Source of the DNA: Azospirillum griseum
GTDB lineage: Bacteria; Pseudomonadota; Alphaproteobacteria; Azospirillales; Azospirillaceae
Length of the DNA: 64,000 nucleotides
NCBI RefSeq assembly: GCF_003966125.1
Contig: NZ_RXMA01000018.1
Location: forward strand, 1-64,000
Direction: 5' to 3'
How positions within the stretch are numbered: position 1 is the stretch's first letter; every line of letters starts with the position of its first letter. The notes beneath the pieces are model-generated. The model made no database searches, was not told the DNA's origin, and saw nothing but the letters and a program-made list of their open reading frames with translations. Shown here piece after piece: positions 34,907-44,506 of the stretch. Made by a program: the position numbers and the translations under genes.

Positions 34907-35018
34907 TCCGCCCTCCGTCCTGCGTTGCGGTGTGTGTGTCCGGGCCATCCCGTCCCGGTGGTGTCGGCCCCACTCTCAGCGGCGAAGACGGGGGCCTGGG
35001 CTGGTCGGTCGTCGATCG

Positions 35019-35804
35019 TCATCGCGGCAGCATTCCCTGTTCCTGGAGACAGTCGTAAATGGCGCGGGCGGCCTCGTCGGGCGTCGGCCCGACCAGCAGG
35101 CGGCCCTGCCCCGCTTTGGCTTCGGTGGCGGCGCGCAACCGGTCGAGCGCCCCGCCCGACCCGCCGCCCGGCGCGCCCACCGTCAAACGTTTGGGCCGGT
35201 CGCGCCAGGGGCGCACGGCGCAGGCGGCCAAGGCCGTGTCCTCCGGCGCGTCCACCGCCTCCACCGTGATCCGCCCGCGCCGCGCCGGGCCGAAGGCCGA
35301 CGGGCGCGGGGCCGGAGCGGCCGGGTGGATGGTGACGACGAAGGGCATGGCGACGCGCAGCGCGCGGCGCTGCCCACGGGCCAGGGCCTGCACCAGCTCC
35401 GCCGACCCATCGTCGTTCAGCGTCAAGGCGACCACGTCGGGCACGATGGCCCAGCCCAGCGCGTGGGCAAGGCTGTAGGGCAACATCCCGCTGTCCTCCC
35501 CGCCTTCGGCCCGGTTGCCGGTCAGCAGGATGGAGGGAGCCGGGGACAGGGCGCGCAGACGGGCGAGCAGCGCGTCGGTGGGATCCCGCCCCTCCGCCAT
35601 CGCCAGCACCGTCAATTCCGCCAACCCCATGCCGAGATAGTCGCGCAGGGCCGGGCTGTCCGGCGATCCGGCGTGCAGCGCGGTGCGGCGGCCCGGCGGC
35701 AGCGACAGGGCCAGTTCCAGCGCCCGCGCGTCGGTGGGCGCACGGCGCGCCCGCCCGGACACCGGGTGCCGACCGACCGAGAGCAGGACGGCGACGTCAA
35801 CCAT
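35019..35804 (-). CDS. etfB: Electron transfer flavoprotein beta subunit, dimethylglycine cluster
   Basis: 261 residues of the EtfB fold with LLTGNRAEGGEDSGMLPYSLA near 92 (AMP-binding part of the family) and a C-terminal region that packs on EtfA. It carries electrons from the DgcA/DgcB demethylase to the quinone pool together with EtfA. Its start overlaps the etfA stop by eight bases. It is the last gene of dgcA-dgcB-etfA-etfB, in the same context as the Pseudomonas glycine-betaine cluster. Confidence 0.87.
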   Translation of the reverse strand: MVDVAVLLSVGRHPVSGRARRAPTDARALELALSLPPGRRTALHAGSPDSPALRDYLGMGLAELTVLAMAEGRDPTDALLARLRALSPAPSILLTGNRAEGGEDSGMLPYSLAHALGWAIVPDVVALTLNDDGSAELVQALARGQRRALRVAMPFVVTIHPAAPAPRPSAFGPARRGRITVEAVDAPEDTALAACAVRPWRDRPKRLTVGAPGGGSGGALDRLRAATEAKAGQGRLLVGPTPDEAARAIYDCLQEQGMLPR

Positions 35805-37050
35805 GCGTGCGCTCCCTCATCAGGCGGATCAGGGCGGGCATGACCGCTTGCGCGTCGGCGATGATCGCCAGATCGGCGCGCTTGATCATCGCCGCGTGCA
35901 GATCGGTGTTGATGGCGATGACGTGGCCGACCCCACCGATGCCTTGAAGATGCTGAGGCGCGCCCGCGATGCCGAAGGCGAGATAGCTGCGTGCCGACAC
36001 CACCATGCCCGACGCCCCGACCTGGCGGTCGCGCGGCAGATGCCCGGCGTCGCACACCACCCGGCTGCCCGCGCGCGTCGCGCCCAGCGCCCGGCCCAGA
36101 TCGGCGAAGGCCGCCCAGTCGGTGACGCCGTTTCCGGCGCTGAGAATGAAATCGGCCTCGCCCAGCCCCACCCCGTCGGGATCGACCGGCAAGCGACGGG
36201 CGGCACCCAGCCGGGGCGCGCACGCCACCGCAACCGGATCGAGCGGGCGGGCCTCGTGACGCAACGGTCCCAGCGGGGCAACCGCATCGGCGGCGATGGA
36301 CAGCAGGCGCGGCGGGGCGCAGGACAATTCGCGCGAACCGCCTCCGGCGCGGCGGGCGACGCACTGGGCCGACAGGCTTTCCACCCCGGCGAACAACCGC
36401 TCCCCGACCACCGCCGCCACCCGGCGGGCAACGTCGCCGCCGTCCTGGCTTTCGGGAAACACCACATGCACGGGGGACCAGCGCGCCATCGCGGCCCCAA
36501 CGGCGGCGGCGCGGGCCTCCGGCGCGTGCTCCTGCGCCCAGGCGGCGGGCATGGGCAGCACACGGTCGGCCCCCAGCGCGCCCCAATCCTCCGGCCCCCA
36601 ATCCTCCGGCCCGTCGGGGGCCAGCGCCACCACCGCGCCGTCCAGCGCGTCGGCCAACAGGCGCGCCGCCGCCATCACCTGCCGGTCGAGCGCCGACAGC
36701 GCGCCGTCGGCGCGGTCGAGCACCGCAAACACCAGACAGGCCGGGGCGTCGATCACCCGCAACACCGGCTCCGCCACCGCGCGCACGCCCCGCCCGGCAA
36801 CGGCAGGTGACACGGCGGCGGCTGACGTGGTGGCGGGGGCCGCCAGCGCCTTGCCGCTCCAATCCAGCCGCAGGCGCGGCGCGGTCTGCACCGTCGCGTC
36901 GGCCCGGCGGGCGCGCGGGTCGCGGCGCGGGCGGCCCGACGCGGGGGCCGCGCTGTCCGACGCGGTCAGCGCCAGACGCAGGCGGGGACCGCCGGTTGGA
37001 ACCACACGGGCGGCGCGTTCGGCGCGGGGGTCGCGGCGGCGGGCGGTCAT
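35797..37050 (-). CDS. etfA: Electron transfer flavoprotein alpha subunit with repetitive N-terminal extension
   Basis: 417 residues. The FAD-binding C-terminal part is clear (VGASGMVVSARSYLAFGI near 335 and INTDLHAAMIKRADLAIIAD near 375). The first 100 residues are an extension with two imperfect copies of an RRDPRAxRA...PRLRL motif, rich in Arg, Ala and Pro. Similar arginine-rich starts occur in EtfA proteins of betaine clusters. It begins inside the dgcB stop (ATGA) and overlaps etfB, so all four genes are coupled. Confidence 0.87.
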   Translation of the reverse strand: MTARRRDPRAERAARVVPTGGPRLRLALTASDSAAPASGRPRRDPRARRADATVQTAPRLRLDWSGKALAAPATTSAAAVSPAVAGRGVRAVAEPVLRVIDAPACLVFAVLDRADGALSALDRQVMAAARLLADALDGAVVALAPDGPEDWGPEDWGALGADRVLPMPAAWAQEHAPEARAAAVGAAMARWSPVHVVFPESQDGGDVARRVAAVVGERLFAGVESLSAQCVARRAGGGSRELSCAPPRLLSIAADAVAPLGPLRHEARPLDPVAVACAPRLGAARRLPVDPDGVGLGEADFILSAGNGVTDWAAFADLGRALGATRAGSRVVCDAGHLPRDRQVGASGMVVSARSYLAFGIAGAPQHLQGIGGVGHVIAINTDLHAAMIKRADLAIIADAQAVMPALIRLMRERTHG

Positions 37051-38951
37051 GGCGTCGGCTCCGTCGCGGTCAGCACCAGTTCGGCCAGTTCGGCGACCTG
37101 CGGGCGCGGCTCCACCACCCCCTCCAGCATCAGGGTGCAGGTGGGACAGCCCACCGCCAGGGTCGGCGCGCCGGTGGCGCGGGCGTCGTCCATCCGCATG
37201 TCGGGGATCCGGCGTTCACCCACCACGTCGGTCAGGGGCGCGCCACCGCCACCGCCGCAACAGCGCGAGCGCAGGCCGGAGCGCTCCATCTCCCGCCGCT
37301 GCGCGCCGATGGCGTCGAGCACGGCGCGCGGCGCGTCGATCTCCCCGTTGTAGCGGCCCAGGTAACAGGGGTCGTGGTAGGCCACCGGCCCGTCCAGGGG
37401 CCGCGTCACCGTCAGCGCCCCGCTGGTCAACAGCTCCAACAGGACGGCGCTGTGGTGCTGCACGGTCCAACGCCCACCCAAGGCCGGGTATTCGTTGCGC
37501 AGGCAGTGGAAGGCGTGCGGGTCGGCGGTGACGATGCGGCGGAAGCGGCGGGCCTCCAGCGTCTGGATGTTGCGGCGGGCCAAATCCTGGAAGGTCGCCT
37601 CGTCGCCCAACCGGCGGGCGACGTCGCCGCAATCCAGCTCCGCCGCGCCCAGCACGGCGAACTCCACCCCGGCCCGGCGCAGCAGCAGCACCAGGGCGCG
37701 CAAGCTGCGCTGGTTGCGCAGATCGAACGCGCCGTCGCCCAGCCACAGCAGCGTGTCGCAGGTTTCCCCCGCCGCCAGCACCGGCAGACGCAGATCGACC
37801 GCCCAATCCAACCGCCGGTCCAACGCCCGCCCGCTGGGGGTGTCGGTGGCGCGCAGTTCCTCCAGCACGCCCGCCGCCTTCACCGGGGTCGCCCCGCGTT
37901 CCAGCGTTTGAAAGCGGCGCAGATCGACGACCGCGTCGACATGCTCGATCATCATCGGGCATTCCTGCACGCAGGCCCGGCAGGTGGTGCAGGCCCACAG
38001 CGTGTCCGGGTGGATCAGGGCGTCGGCCCCGACCAGCGGGCGCGTCGGCCCCGTCACCGCCGCGCCGACAGGCCGACCCGGATGACCATGCCCGGCGTAG
38101 GCGCGATCATCCGACCCATCATCAAGCGACAGGACCAGATCCTGCACCAGCTTTTTCGGGTTCAACGGCAACCCGGCGGCGTAGGCCGGACAGGCGCTTT
38201 CGCAGCGGCCGCACTGCACGCAGGCGTCAAAGCCCAGCAAACGGTTCCAGGCGAAATCCACCGCCTGCCCCGCCCCCAGCGGCGCGTCCGCCTGCGCCAG
38301 ATCCAGCGGGCGCAAGCCGGTGTCGCGCCCGGCCCCATCGTGGAACCGCGCGGGGCGCGGGTGAAAGGCCAGATGCAGCGCGCCATGGACGGCGTGCTTC
38401 AGCGGCCCGTTCCAGACGCCGAACACCAGTTCGGCCAAGCCCCAGCCACCGACCGCGACCAGCGTCAACACCAGCCACACCGGCAGGATCCCGCCCGCGC
38501 TCTGGTCCAGCGCCACCAGCAGGAAGGCGGCGGAAAAGCCGGTCAACGCCAACGGCAGACGGCTGAAGCGCCCGCCCGACAGCTCCGCCGGGCGCAGCAC
38601 GCGGCGGCGGTAGCCGACCATCATCCCGCCCGCCAGCATCACCGCCAACGTCAGCGCCAACAGCCCCCACAGCAGTGGATGGCGCAGCGGCGGCAACGCC
38701 AGCGCGACCGACAAGGCCAGCGACGCCAGAAAACCGCCCGCCGTCAGCGCGTGGAACCGCGCGTTGAACGGCGTGCGCCCGACCACCTCGTGCACATCGA
38801 CGAGATAGCGTGCGGGCAGGGCGGCAAGACCGGCCCACACACCGACCTTGGCCGACCGCCCGGCGCGCCAACGCCGCGCCTGCACCAGGGCCAGCCCCAG
38901 CCCGACCAGCAGGACCGTCAGCGTGACCGTGGAGAGCGCGGCGGCGATCAT
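37047..38951 (-). CDS. dgcB: Dimethylglycine catabolism protein DgcB, membrane iron-sulfur oxidoreductase
   Basis: 634 residues: five to six N-terminal transmembrane segments (about 5-190), two 4Fe-4S ferredoxin motifs (CVQCGRCESACP near 238 and CTTCRACVQECP near 320), then two CCG-type heterodisulfide-reductase domains ending with CCGGGGG near 580. It should relay electrons from dimethylglycine demethylation to the membrane with EtfAB. It starts one base after the dgcA stop. Confidence 0.88.
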   Translation of the reverse strand: MIAAALSTVTLTVLLVGLGLALVQARRWRAGRSAKVGVWAGLAALPARYLVDVHEVVGRTPFNARFHALTAGGFLASLALSVALALPPLRHPLLWGLLALTLAVMLAGGMMVGYRRRVLRPAELSGGRFSRLPLALTGFSAAFLLVALDQSAGGILPVWLVLTLVAVGGWGLAELVFGVWNGPLKHAVHGALHLAFHPRPARFHDGAGRDTGLRPLDLAQADAPLGAGQAVDFAWNRLLGFDACVQCGRCESACPAYAAGLPLNPKKLVQDLVLSLDDGSDDRAYAGHGHPGRPVGAAVTGPTRPLVGADALIHPDTLWACTTCRACVQECPMMIEHVDAVVDLRRFQTLERGATPVKAAGVLEELRATDTPSGRALDRRLDWAVDLRLPVLAAGETCDTLLWLGDGAFDLRNQRSLRALVLLLRRAGVEFAVLGAAELDCGDVARRLGDEATFQDLARRNIQTLEARRFRRIVTADPHAFHCLRNEYPALGGRWTVQHHSAVLLELLTSGALTVTRPLDGPVAYHDPCYLGRYNGEIDAPRAVLDAIGAQRREMERSGLRSRCCGGGGGAPLTDVVGERRIPDMRMDDARATGAPTLAVGCPTCTLMLEGVVEPRPQVAELAELVLTATEPTP

Positions 38952-38952
38952 C

Positions 38953-40989
38953 TCACAGATCCTTGCACAGACGCGCGGCGTCGTAGATGGCGGCGTGGAT
39001 GTTGCGCCCGGCCACCGCGTCGCCGATGCGGAACAGGGCGTAGCCGGAGGTCGGAACCGGTTGCGGTTGCCCGCTCAACAGCCGGTCCAGATCGGTTTGG
39101 CCCCGGTTGGCCGCCTGCTCCTTCAGGTCGAGATACAGGCCGTCGTTGGGCTGGGTTCCCAGCTCCACAACGATCTGATCGACCAGCCGTTCTTCCTCTT
39201 CGTGGGTGTAGTCGTTGCGCAGGACGGCGACGCGGCGGTTGCCCTCCGGGTAGACCTCCACCAGCGTGTGATTCGTCGTCATCATCACGCCCAGCCGGTA
39301 CAGCTCGCGCAGATGGATCGGCTGGTTGGTGGTCCCGACCTCCTCCGCGACCATGCGGTCGGGGGTGGCGATTTCCACCAGCGCGCCGCGCGTGGCCATG
39401 AACTCGGCGCAGGAGGCGCCGTGATGCTGTCCGGTCCCGTCATACATCAGAACGCTGCCGGTCGGCTCCACCACCCCGGTCAGCACGTCCCAAGTGGTGA
39501 CGGCCAGGTCCGCGCCGGGGAAGTCGCCCCGGTCGGGACGGCCACCGGTCGCCACGATCACAACGTCGGGCTGTTCGGCCTGCACCAGCGCGGCGGTGGC
39601 CTCCACCCCATAGCGGATTTCAACGCCCAGCCTGACCGCCTGCTGGGTCAGCCAGCGGGTGATTCCGGTCAGCGCCTCCCGCCAGGTGGCCTTGGCGGCG
39701 ACGGAGATTTGCCCGCCCGAGGCCGGGGCGCGTTCCAGCAGCAGCACCGAATGGCCGCGTTCGGCGCAGACCCGCGCGGCCTCCAGCCCGGCCGGTCCCG
39801 CCCCCACCACCACCACGCGGCGGCGGGCCGGGGCCTTGGCGATGACGTGCGGCATGGTCGCTTCGCGCCCGGTCGCCGCGTTCTGGATGCACAGGGCGTC
39901 ACCGCCCACGTAAATCCGGTCGATGCAATAACCAGCCCCCACGCATTGCCGCACATCGTCCAAACGGCCTTCGGCCAGCTTGCGCATCAGATGCGGGTCG
40001 GCGATGTGGGCGCGGGTCATCGCGACCATATCGACATGGCCTTCCTCCACCGCGCGGGCGGCGGTGGCCAGATCGGTCACGCGCTGGGCGTGGAACACCG
40101 GGATGCCGACCTCGCGCTTGATGCTGCTGGGCAGATGCAGGAAGGGCGCGACGGGAAAGGACATGTTGGGCAGCGAAATCGCGTGCGCCATGTGATCGCG
40201 CGCCTGCCCGCCCAGCACATTGACGAAATCGATCAGCCCGCGTTCGGCGTAGGTGCGGGCAATGGTGACGCAATCCTCGTTGGTCAGCCCATCGTCGATC
40301 AGCTCGTCGCCCGACATGCGGATGCCGACGATGTAGTCGTCGCCGACCTCCGCCCGGATCGCCTCGAACACCTCGATGCCGAAGCGCATGCGGTTTTCCA
40401 GGCTGCCGCCGTATTTGTCGGTGCGGCGGTTGACCGAGGGACTCCAAAATTGGTCAATCAGATGGCCGTGGGCGGCGGACAGTTCGAACCCATCCAGCCC
40501 GCCTTCCTTGCAGCGGCGGGCCGCCGCCGCGAAGCTGGCGATGATCCGGGTGAAATCCCAGTCCTCCATCTCCTTGGGCGTGTTGCGGTGCGCCGGTTCC
40601 CGCCGGGCCGAGGCCGACACGGTGGGCAGCCAATGCTCGGTGTCCCAGCGCGTGCGCCGCCCCATATGGGTCAATTGGATCATCAGCGCCGCGCCGTGCC
40701 GGTGCACCCGGTCGGAGAACTCGCGCAGGAAGGGAATGACGCTGTCGTCGGCGACGGAGATCTGGTTCCACGGGGCCGCCGGGCTGTCCACCGCGACGGA
40801 GGAGGAGCCGCCGAACATGGTCAGCGCGATGCCCCCCTTGGCCTTTTCCTCGTGGTAGAGCTGGTAGCGTTCCTTGGGCTTGCCCTCCGATCCATAGCCC
40901 GGCGCGTGGCTGGTGCTCATGACCCGGTTGCGCAGGGTCAGATGCTTGATCGTCAAGGGCTTGAGAAGGGTTTCGGCGGGCGACGGCAT
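38953..40989 (-). CDS. dgcA: Dimethylglycine demethylase DgcA (old-yellow-enzyme/TMADH type)
   Basis: 678 residues: an FMN TIM barrel (1-370) with ELSAAHGHLIDQFWSPSVNRR near 190, an iron-sulfur Cys cluster (CVGAGYC and a later LCIQN near 360-385), then a Rossmann flavin domain (VVVVGAGPAGLEAA near 395). The length and the partner DgcB identify the dimethylglycine to sarcosine step of betaine catabolism. The glycine betaine monooxygenase genes that would feed it (gbcA, gbcB) are not in the window. Confidence 0.9.
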   Translation of the reverse strand: MPSPAETLLKPLTIKHLTLRNRVMSTSHAPGYGSEGKPKERYQLYHEEKAKGGIALTMFGGSSSVAVDSPAAPWNQISVADDSVIPFLREFSDRVHRHGAALMIQLTHMGRRTRWDTEHWLPTVSASARREPAHRNTPKEMEDWDFTRIIASFAAAARRCKEGGLDGFELSAAHGHLIDQFWSPSVNRRTDKYGGSLENRMRFGIEVFEAIRAEVGDDYIVGIRMSGDELIDDGLTNEDCVTIARTYAERGLIDFVNVLGGQARDHMAHAISLPNMSFPVAPFLHLPSSIKREVGIPVFHAQRVTDLATAARAVEEGHVDMVAMTRAHIADPHLMRKLAEGRLDDVRQCVGAGYCIDRIYVGGDALCIQNAATGREATMPHVIAKAPARRRVVVVGAGPAGLEAARVCAERGHSVLLLERAPASGGQISVAAKATWREALTGITRWLTQQAVRLGVEIRYGVEATAALVQAEQPDVVIVATGGRPDRGDFPGADLAVTTWDVLTGVVEPTGSVLMYDGTGQHHGASCAEFMATRGALVEIATPDRMVAEEVGTTNQPIHLRELYRLGVMMTTNHTLVEVYPEGNRRVAVLRNDYTHEEEERLVDQIVVELGTQPNDGLYLDLKEQAANRGQTDLDRLLSGQPQPVPTSGYALFRIGDAVAGRNIHAAIYDAARLCKDL

Positions 40990-41157
40990 GGCGGCTCGCT
41001 TCTCACTGTCGATGGAAAAAGGATGTCACCGGATCGTCAAGGAAACCTGCCAACCCGCGACAGATCACCGCAGGATTGCGACAGACCGTCGCATTTGGCG
41101 TGGACCGGCGGGCGAAGGGTCGGCATGGCGCGTCCCTGTCCCGCCGGGGTGAACGGA

Positions 41158-42537
41158 TCAGCACTCGACGACGTTGACGGCCAGGCCGCCAAGCGACGTT
41201 TCCTTGTATTTCGTCTGCATGTCGGCCCCGGTTTCCCGCATGGTGCGGATCACCTTGTCGAGCGAGACATGGTGCAGGCCGTCGCTGTTCAGGGCCAGAC
41301 GGGCGGCGTTGATCGCCTTGACCGCGCCAATCGCGTTGCGTTCGATGCAGGGGATCTGCACCAGCCCGCCGATGGGGTCGCAGGTCAGGCCCAGATTGTG
41401 TTCCATGCCGATTTCGGCGGCGTTCTCGATCTGCGCCGGGGTTCCGCCCAGCGCGGCGGCCAGCCCGCCCGCCGCCATCGAACAGGCCACCCCGACCTCG
41501 CCCTGGCACCCGACCTCCGCCCCGGAGATCGAGGCGTTTTTCTTGTAGAGCGTGGCGATGGCGGTGGCGGTCAGCAGGAAATCGAAGATCCCGCGCTCGC
41601 TGGCGTTGTGGCAAAAGCGGTCGTAGTAATGCAGCACCGCCGGAACGATGCCCGCCGCCCCGTTGGTGGGGGCCGTCACCACCCGCCCCCCGGCGGCGTT
41701 CTCCTCGTTCACCGCGATGGCGTAGACGCTGATCCAGTCCATCACCGCCATCGGGTCGCGCAGCGCCGATTCCGCCTTGCCGCAGGCGTCGCGGTAGAGC
41801 GCGGCGGCGCGGCGGCGCACCTTCAGCCCGCCGGGCAGAACGCCGTCCTGGGTGATGCCGCGCGCCACGCACCCTTTCATCGCCCCCCAGATGCGGCGCA
41901 TCCCCTCGTCGATCTCCTCATCGCTGCGGGTGACGCGTTCGTTGTCACGGACCAGGGCGGCGATGCTGCGCCCGCTGTCGCGCGCCAGCGCCAGCATCTC
42001 GTCGGCGGAGTTGAAATCATAGGGAACCTCGGGCGCGCCCGGCGTGGGTTCGTTGCGGTGCAACTCCTCCTCCGTCACGACGAAGCCGCCGCCGACGGAG
42101 TAATAGACGCGGGTGTCGAGGAGGTTTCCGGCGGCGTCGCGCGCGGTCAACCGCATGCCGTTGGGGTGGCCGGGCAGCGTCTCGCCCTTGTGCAGCAGCA
42201 AATCCCGGTCGGGGGCGAAGGCGATGACGGGACCACCGCCCAGCGCCAGCCGCCGGTCGCGCCGGATCCCGTCGACCAGGGCGGGGATGCGTTCGGGATC
42301 GACCGTGTCCGGCCATTCCCCCAGCAGCCCCAGCAGCACCGCGCTGTCGGTGGCGTGGCCGACGCCGGTCAGGGCGAGCGAGCCGTACAGCTCCGCCGTC
42401 ACCCGCTCCACCGCCGTCCGGTCGGCGCGGTCGGTCAGCCCGGTGACGAAGGCGGCGGCGGCCTTCATCGGCCCGACGGTGTGGGAGCTGGATGGCCCGA
42501 TGCCGATCTTGAACACATCGAAGACGCTGACGGCCAT
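41158..42537 (-). CDS. sdaA: L-serine ammonia-lyase, iron-sulfur type
   Basis: 459 residues in the single-chain form, with the beta domain first ([17 protein letters not shown] near 11-27) and the alpha domain after about 190; cluster cysteines are in [27 protein letters not shown] and [18 protein letters not shown]. Converts serine to pyruvate and ammonia. The start at 42537 is where the conserved N-terminus begins. Its place next to dgcA fits its known role in using serine derived from betaine via glycine. Confidence 0.92.
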   Translation of the reverse strand: MAVSVFDVFKIGIGPSSSHTVGPMKAAAAFVTGLTDRADRTAVERVTAELYGSLALTGVGHATDSAVLLGLLGEWPDTVDPERIPALVDGIRRDRRLALGGGPVIAFAPDRDLLLHKGETLPGHPNGMRLTARDAAGNLLDTRVYYSVGGGFVVTEEELHRNEPTPGAPEVPYDFNSADEMLALARDSGRSIAALVRDNERVTRSDEEIDEGMRRIWGAMKGCVARGITQDGVLPGGLKVRRRAAALYRDACGKAESALRDPMAVMDWISVYAIAVNEENAAGGRVVTAPTNGAAGIVPAVLHYYDRFCHNASERGIFDFLLTATAIATLYKKNASISGAEVGCQGEVGVACSMAAGGLAAALGGTPAQIENAAEIGMEHNLGLTCDPIGGLVQIPCIERNAIGAVKAINAARLALNSDGLHHVSLDKVIRTMRETGADMQTKYKETSLGGLAVNVVEC

Positions 42538-42872
42538 GGGAAAAGTCCTTGTGCATTGCAGGAATGGACGGGCGTCGGTGCCGGGATGGTCAGCCGGGCC
42601 TAAGGCCCTTCGGCCCAATCACAGGCGATTGCCAGCTCGCACCCACCCGACCCGACGGTGACGACGCCGGTCCCCATTGATCCATGATTCCGCCACGCCC
42701 GATCCCAAGGCTCAAGATGCGAAACCGCATCGGGATGATTGAGAGGATCGAGTCGTTGGACATGCCTGCCTCGCGCTTTTCGCAGGGGTCAGTAGAATGC
42801 TGAATGGATCGGGCAGGCTAGAACAGAGAGGCCATTCCATTTGAACACAAGCGACAGCATCGTCGGAAACGT
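42538..42872. other. Non-coding gap between sdaA and the TetR gene
   Basis: 335 bases. Small stem-loops occur (a GATGCG/CGCATC stem near 42725 and GGGCC/GGCCC stems near 42597). A 57-codon open frame on the minus strand (42590-42763) has no recognised homology or ribosome site. The sdaA promoter must be here; no convincing hexamers or glycine riboswitch core were found. Confidence 0.4.
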
Positions 42873-43559
42873 TCAAACCGGCCTCGCTCCTCCCCCGCCC
42901 TCTGCGTCATCCTGTCGCGATCCGGCGGGGCGGCGGGTCAGGGCCAAGGTGATCGTCGTCAGCGCGTCTTCAAACGCCTGGGTTCCCGGCAGGTCGGAGC
43001 CTTCCAGCACCGCCGCGCGGATCGCCCCCATCACCCCACGGGTGGCGACGAACAGATCGGCGGGACTGGGCGGCGGGTAATCCGGGTGCGCCCGCTGCGT
43101 CAACGCCGCGTGGGTCAGCGCCACGGTGTCCTGCATCATGGCGATGCATTCCGGCGTGTGATCCAGCAGCCACGCCCGGCGCAGCAGCGGGGCGGTGCCG
43201 GGGGCCGGGATGCCGAACGCCTGCACCAGCGTGCGGATGTACAGCCGGGTGTGAATCGCCGGATCGTCGTTGGACGCGCCCGCCGCCGCCAGCATCTTTT
43301 CCAGATCGGCGACGATCTGCCGACGACGCCAGTCGATCATCGCCAGGATGATCGCGTCCATGCCGGGAAAATACTGGTACAGCGTGCCGATGGACACGCC
43401 CGCGCGTTCCGCCACCCGGTTGGTGGTCAGGCCGCTTTCGCCGTGCCGGGCCAAAATCTGAACGGTCGCCTCGAAAATCGTCGCCACCGTGCGCCACGCG
43501 CGCGGCTGTCGCGGCTTTTTCCTCATGGAATCAAGCTGTTGATCCGTGTCGTCGGTCAT
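42873..43559 (-). CDS. TetR-family regulator
   Basis: 228 residues: an N-terminal helix-turn-helix (about 15-65, with LARHGESGLTTNRVAERAGVS and GTLYQYFPG) and a helical ligand domain. It is divergent from the metal-dependent hydrolase gene, which it probably represses with itself. The start could alternatively be 43526 (MRKKP). It is not BetI: the ligand domain lacks recognisable similarity and the bet genes are 5 kb away. The ligand is unknown. Confidence 0.82.
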   Translation of the reverse strand: MTDDTDQQLDSMRKKPRQPRAWRTVATIFEATVQILARHGESGLTTNRVAERAGVSIGTLYQYFPGMDAIILAMIDWRRRQIVADLEKMLAAAGASNDDPAIHTRLYIRTLVQAFGIPAPGTAPLLRRAWLLDHTPECIAMMQDTVALTHAALTQRAHPDYPPPSPADLFVATRGVMGAIRAAVLEGSDLPGTQAFEDALTTITLALTRRPAGSRQDDAEGGGGARPV

Positions 43560-43641
43560 CGCCCTGCGGGTCCGGGAAAGCGAGTTTGCCCGCACACCAT
43601 CCCTCGCTATCCTGCCCCCGTCCAGATCAAAATCCATACCG

Positions 43642-43672
43642 GCCAGACAATTGCCAGGCAAACGCCAGACAA
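43642..43672 (+). repeat. Three 11-base direct repeats upstream of the metal-dependent hydrolase
   Basis: GCCAGACAA, GCCAGGCAA and GCCAGACAA begin at 43642, 43653 and 43664, an exact 11-base period (one helical turn). They end just before the Shine-Dalgarno of the gene at 43685, in the region shared with the divergent TetR gene. Possible operator array or leader element. Confidence 0.55.
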
Positions 43673-43684
43673 ATGGAGAATCCC

Positions 43685-44497
43685 ATGTCGGATCTTGTGG
43701 TTCGCCGCTTCACGCTTGATGACGCGGCCCTGGAAACGCTGTCCGTCAATTGGCTTGGCGGCGACGTTTGGCGCAGTCAAATGTTCAACGCCAGCTCCCT
43801 GATGTTGCCAACCGGCGAGAAATACTTCATCGACACCCTGCGGGAGGCGCTGCCCGCCATCGCCGACCCCACGATGCGCGACGACATCGACCGCTTCATC
43901 CGGCAGGAGGCGGCGCACACCGGCATCCATGTCCGCCTGAACCGGCGGCTTGAAGCAATGGGGCTGCGCTTCGTCCTGGCACCCGTCATCGGTTGGCGGA
44001 TTCGGCAGGGGCGTGGGATGAGCGTGTTGAACAAGCTGGCCATCGTCATCGCGTACGAGCATTTCACCGCAACCCAGGGCGACGCCCTGTTGCGGGACGA
44101 GGTGTGGTTGGACGGGGCACCCCCGCACCTGCGCGCCCTGTGGCTGTGGCATTCGGCGGAGGAGCACGAACACCGCGCCGTCGCCTTTGACGTGTACCGT
44201 ACCTTGGGCGGCGGCTATCTGCGGCGGACCCTGTGGATGCTCTACATCAGCCTGCTGATGCTGGTGGAAACCATGGTGCAGACGCTGGACAACGTGCGCC
44301 GGGTCGGCGGCCTGTGGCGCGCCCGGACCTGGGTGGAGGCGGCCCGTTTCCTGTTCCGGCCATCGGGCTATTTTCCCCGCCAGGCCCGGCCCTGGCTGCG
44401 CTTCTTCGCCCCCGGATTCCACCCGGCCCAGGGCGGCGACGGAACGGCGGCGCAACGACGCCTGGACGAGATTCGCTCCTGGACGGTCGCGGTGTGA
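43685..44497 (+). CDS. Predicted metal-dependent hydrolase (PF10118-like)
   Basis: 270 residues, mostly helical, with conserved acidic/histidine clusters typical of this family: RQEAAHTGIHVRLN near 78, AYEHFTATQGDALL near 123 and WLWHSAEEHEHRAVAFDVY near 155, which suggest a di-iron or similar metal site. Function in the family is not settled. The start at 43685 has TGGAGA seven bases upstream. It is probably controlled by the divergent TetR gene. A membrane-like hydrophobic stretch lies near 190. Confidence 0.78.
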   Translation: MSDLVVRRFTLDDAALETLSVNWLGGDVWRSQMFNASSLMLPTGEKYFIDTLREALPAIADPTMRDDIDRFIRQEAAHTGIHVRLNRRLEAMGLRFVLAPVIGWRIRQGRGMSVLNKLAIVIAYEHFTATQGDALLRDEVWLDGAPPHLRALWLWHSAEEHEHRAVAFDVYRTLGGGYLRRTLWMLYISLLMLVETMVQTLDNVRRVGGLWRARTWVEAARFLFRPSGYFPRQARPWLRFFAPGFHPAQGGDGTAAQRRLDEIRSWTVAV

Positions 44498-44506
44498 TCG
44501 CCGTGT

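Noticed and set aside
36807-39401. Plus-strand open frame of 864 codons
   Set aside because: Antisense to etfA, dgcB and part of dgcA, with Arg/Pro/Gln-rich composition and no recognisable fold.
38848-42603. Plus-strand open frame of 1251 codons
   Set aside because: It lies antisense to dgcB, dgcA and sdaA, has low-complexity Gln/Gly/Arg/His-rich composition and no domain; it is a shadow of high-GC codon use.
42590-42763. 57-codon minus-strand frame upstream of sdaA, and a possible glycine riboswitch there
   Set aside because: No ribosome site or homology for the frame; the conserved glycine-riboswitch core and flanking stems are not seen.
42873-43559. TetR gene considered as BetI
   Set aside because: It is divergent from an unrelated hydrolase, 5 kb from betBA, and its ligand domain does not show a BetI pattern.
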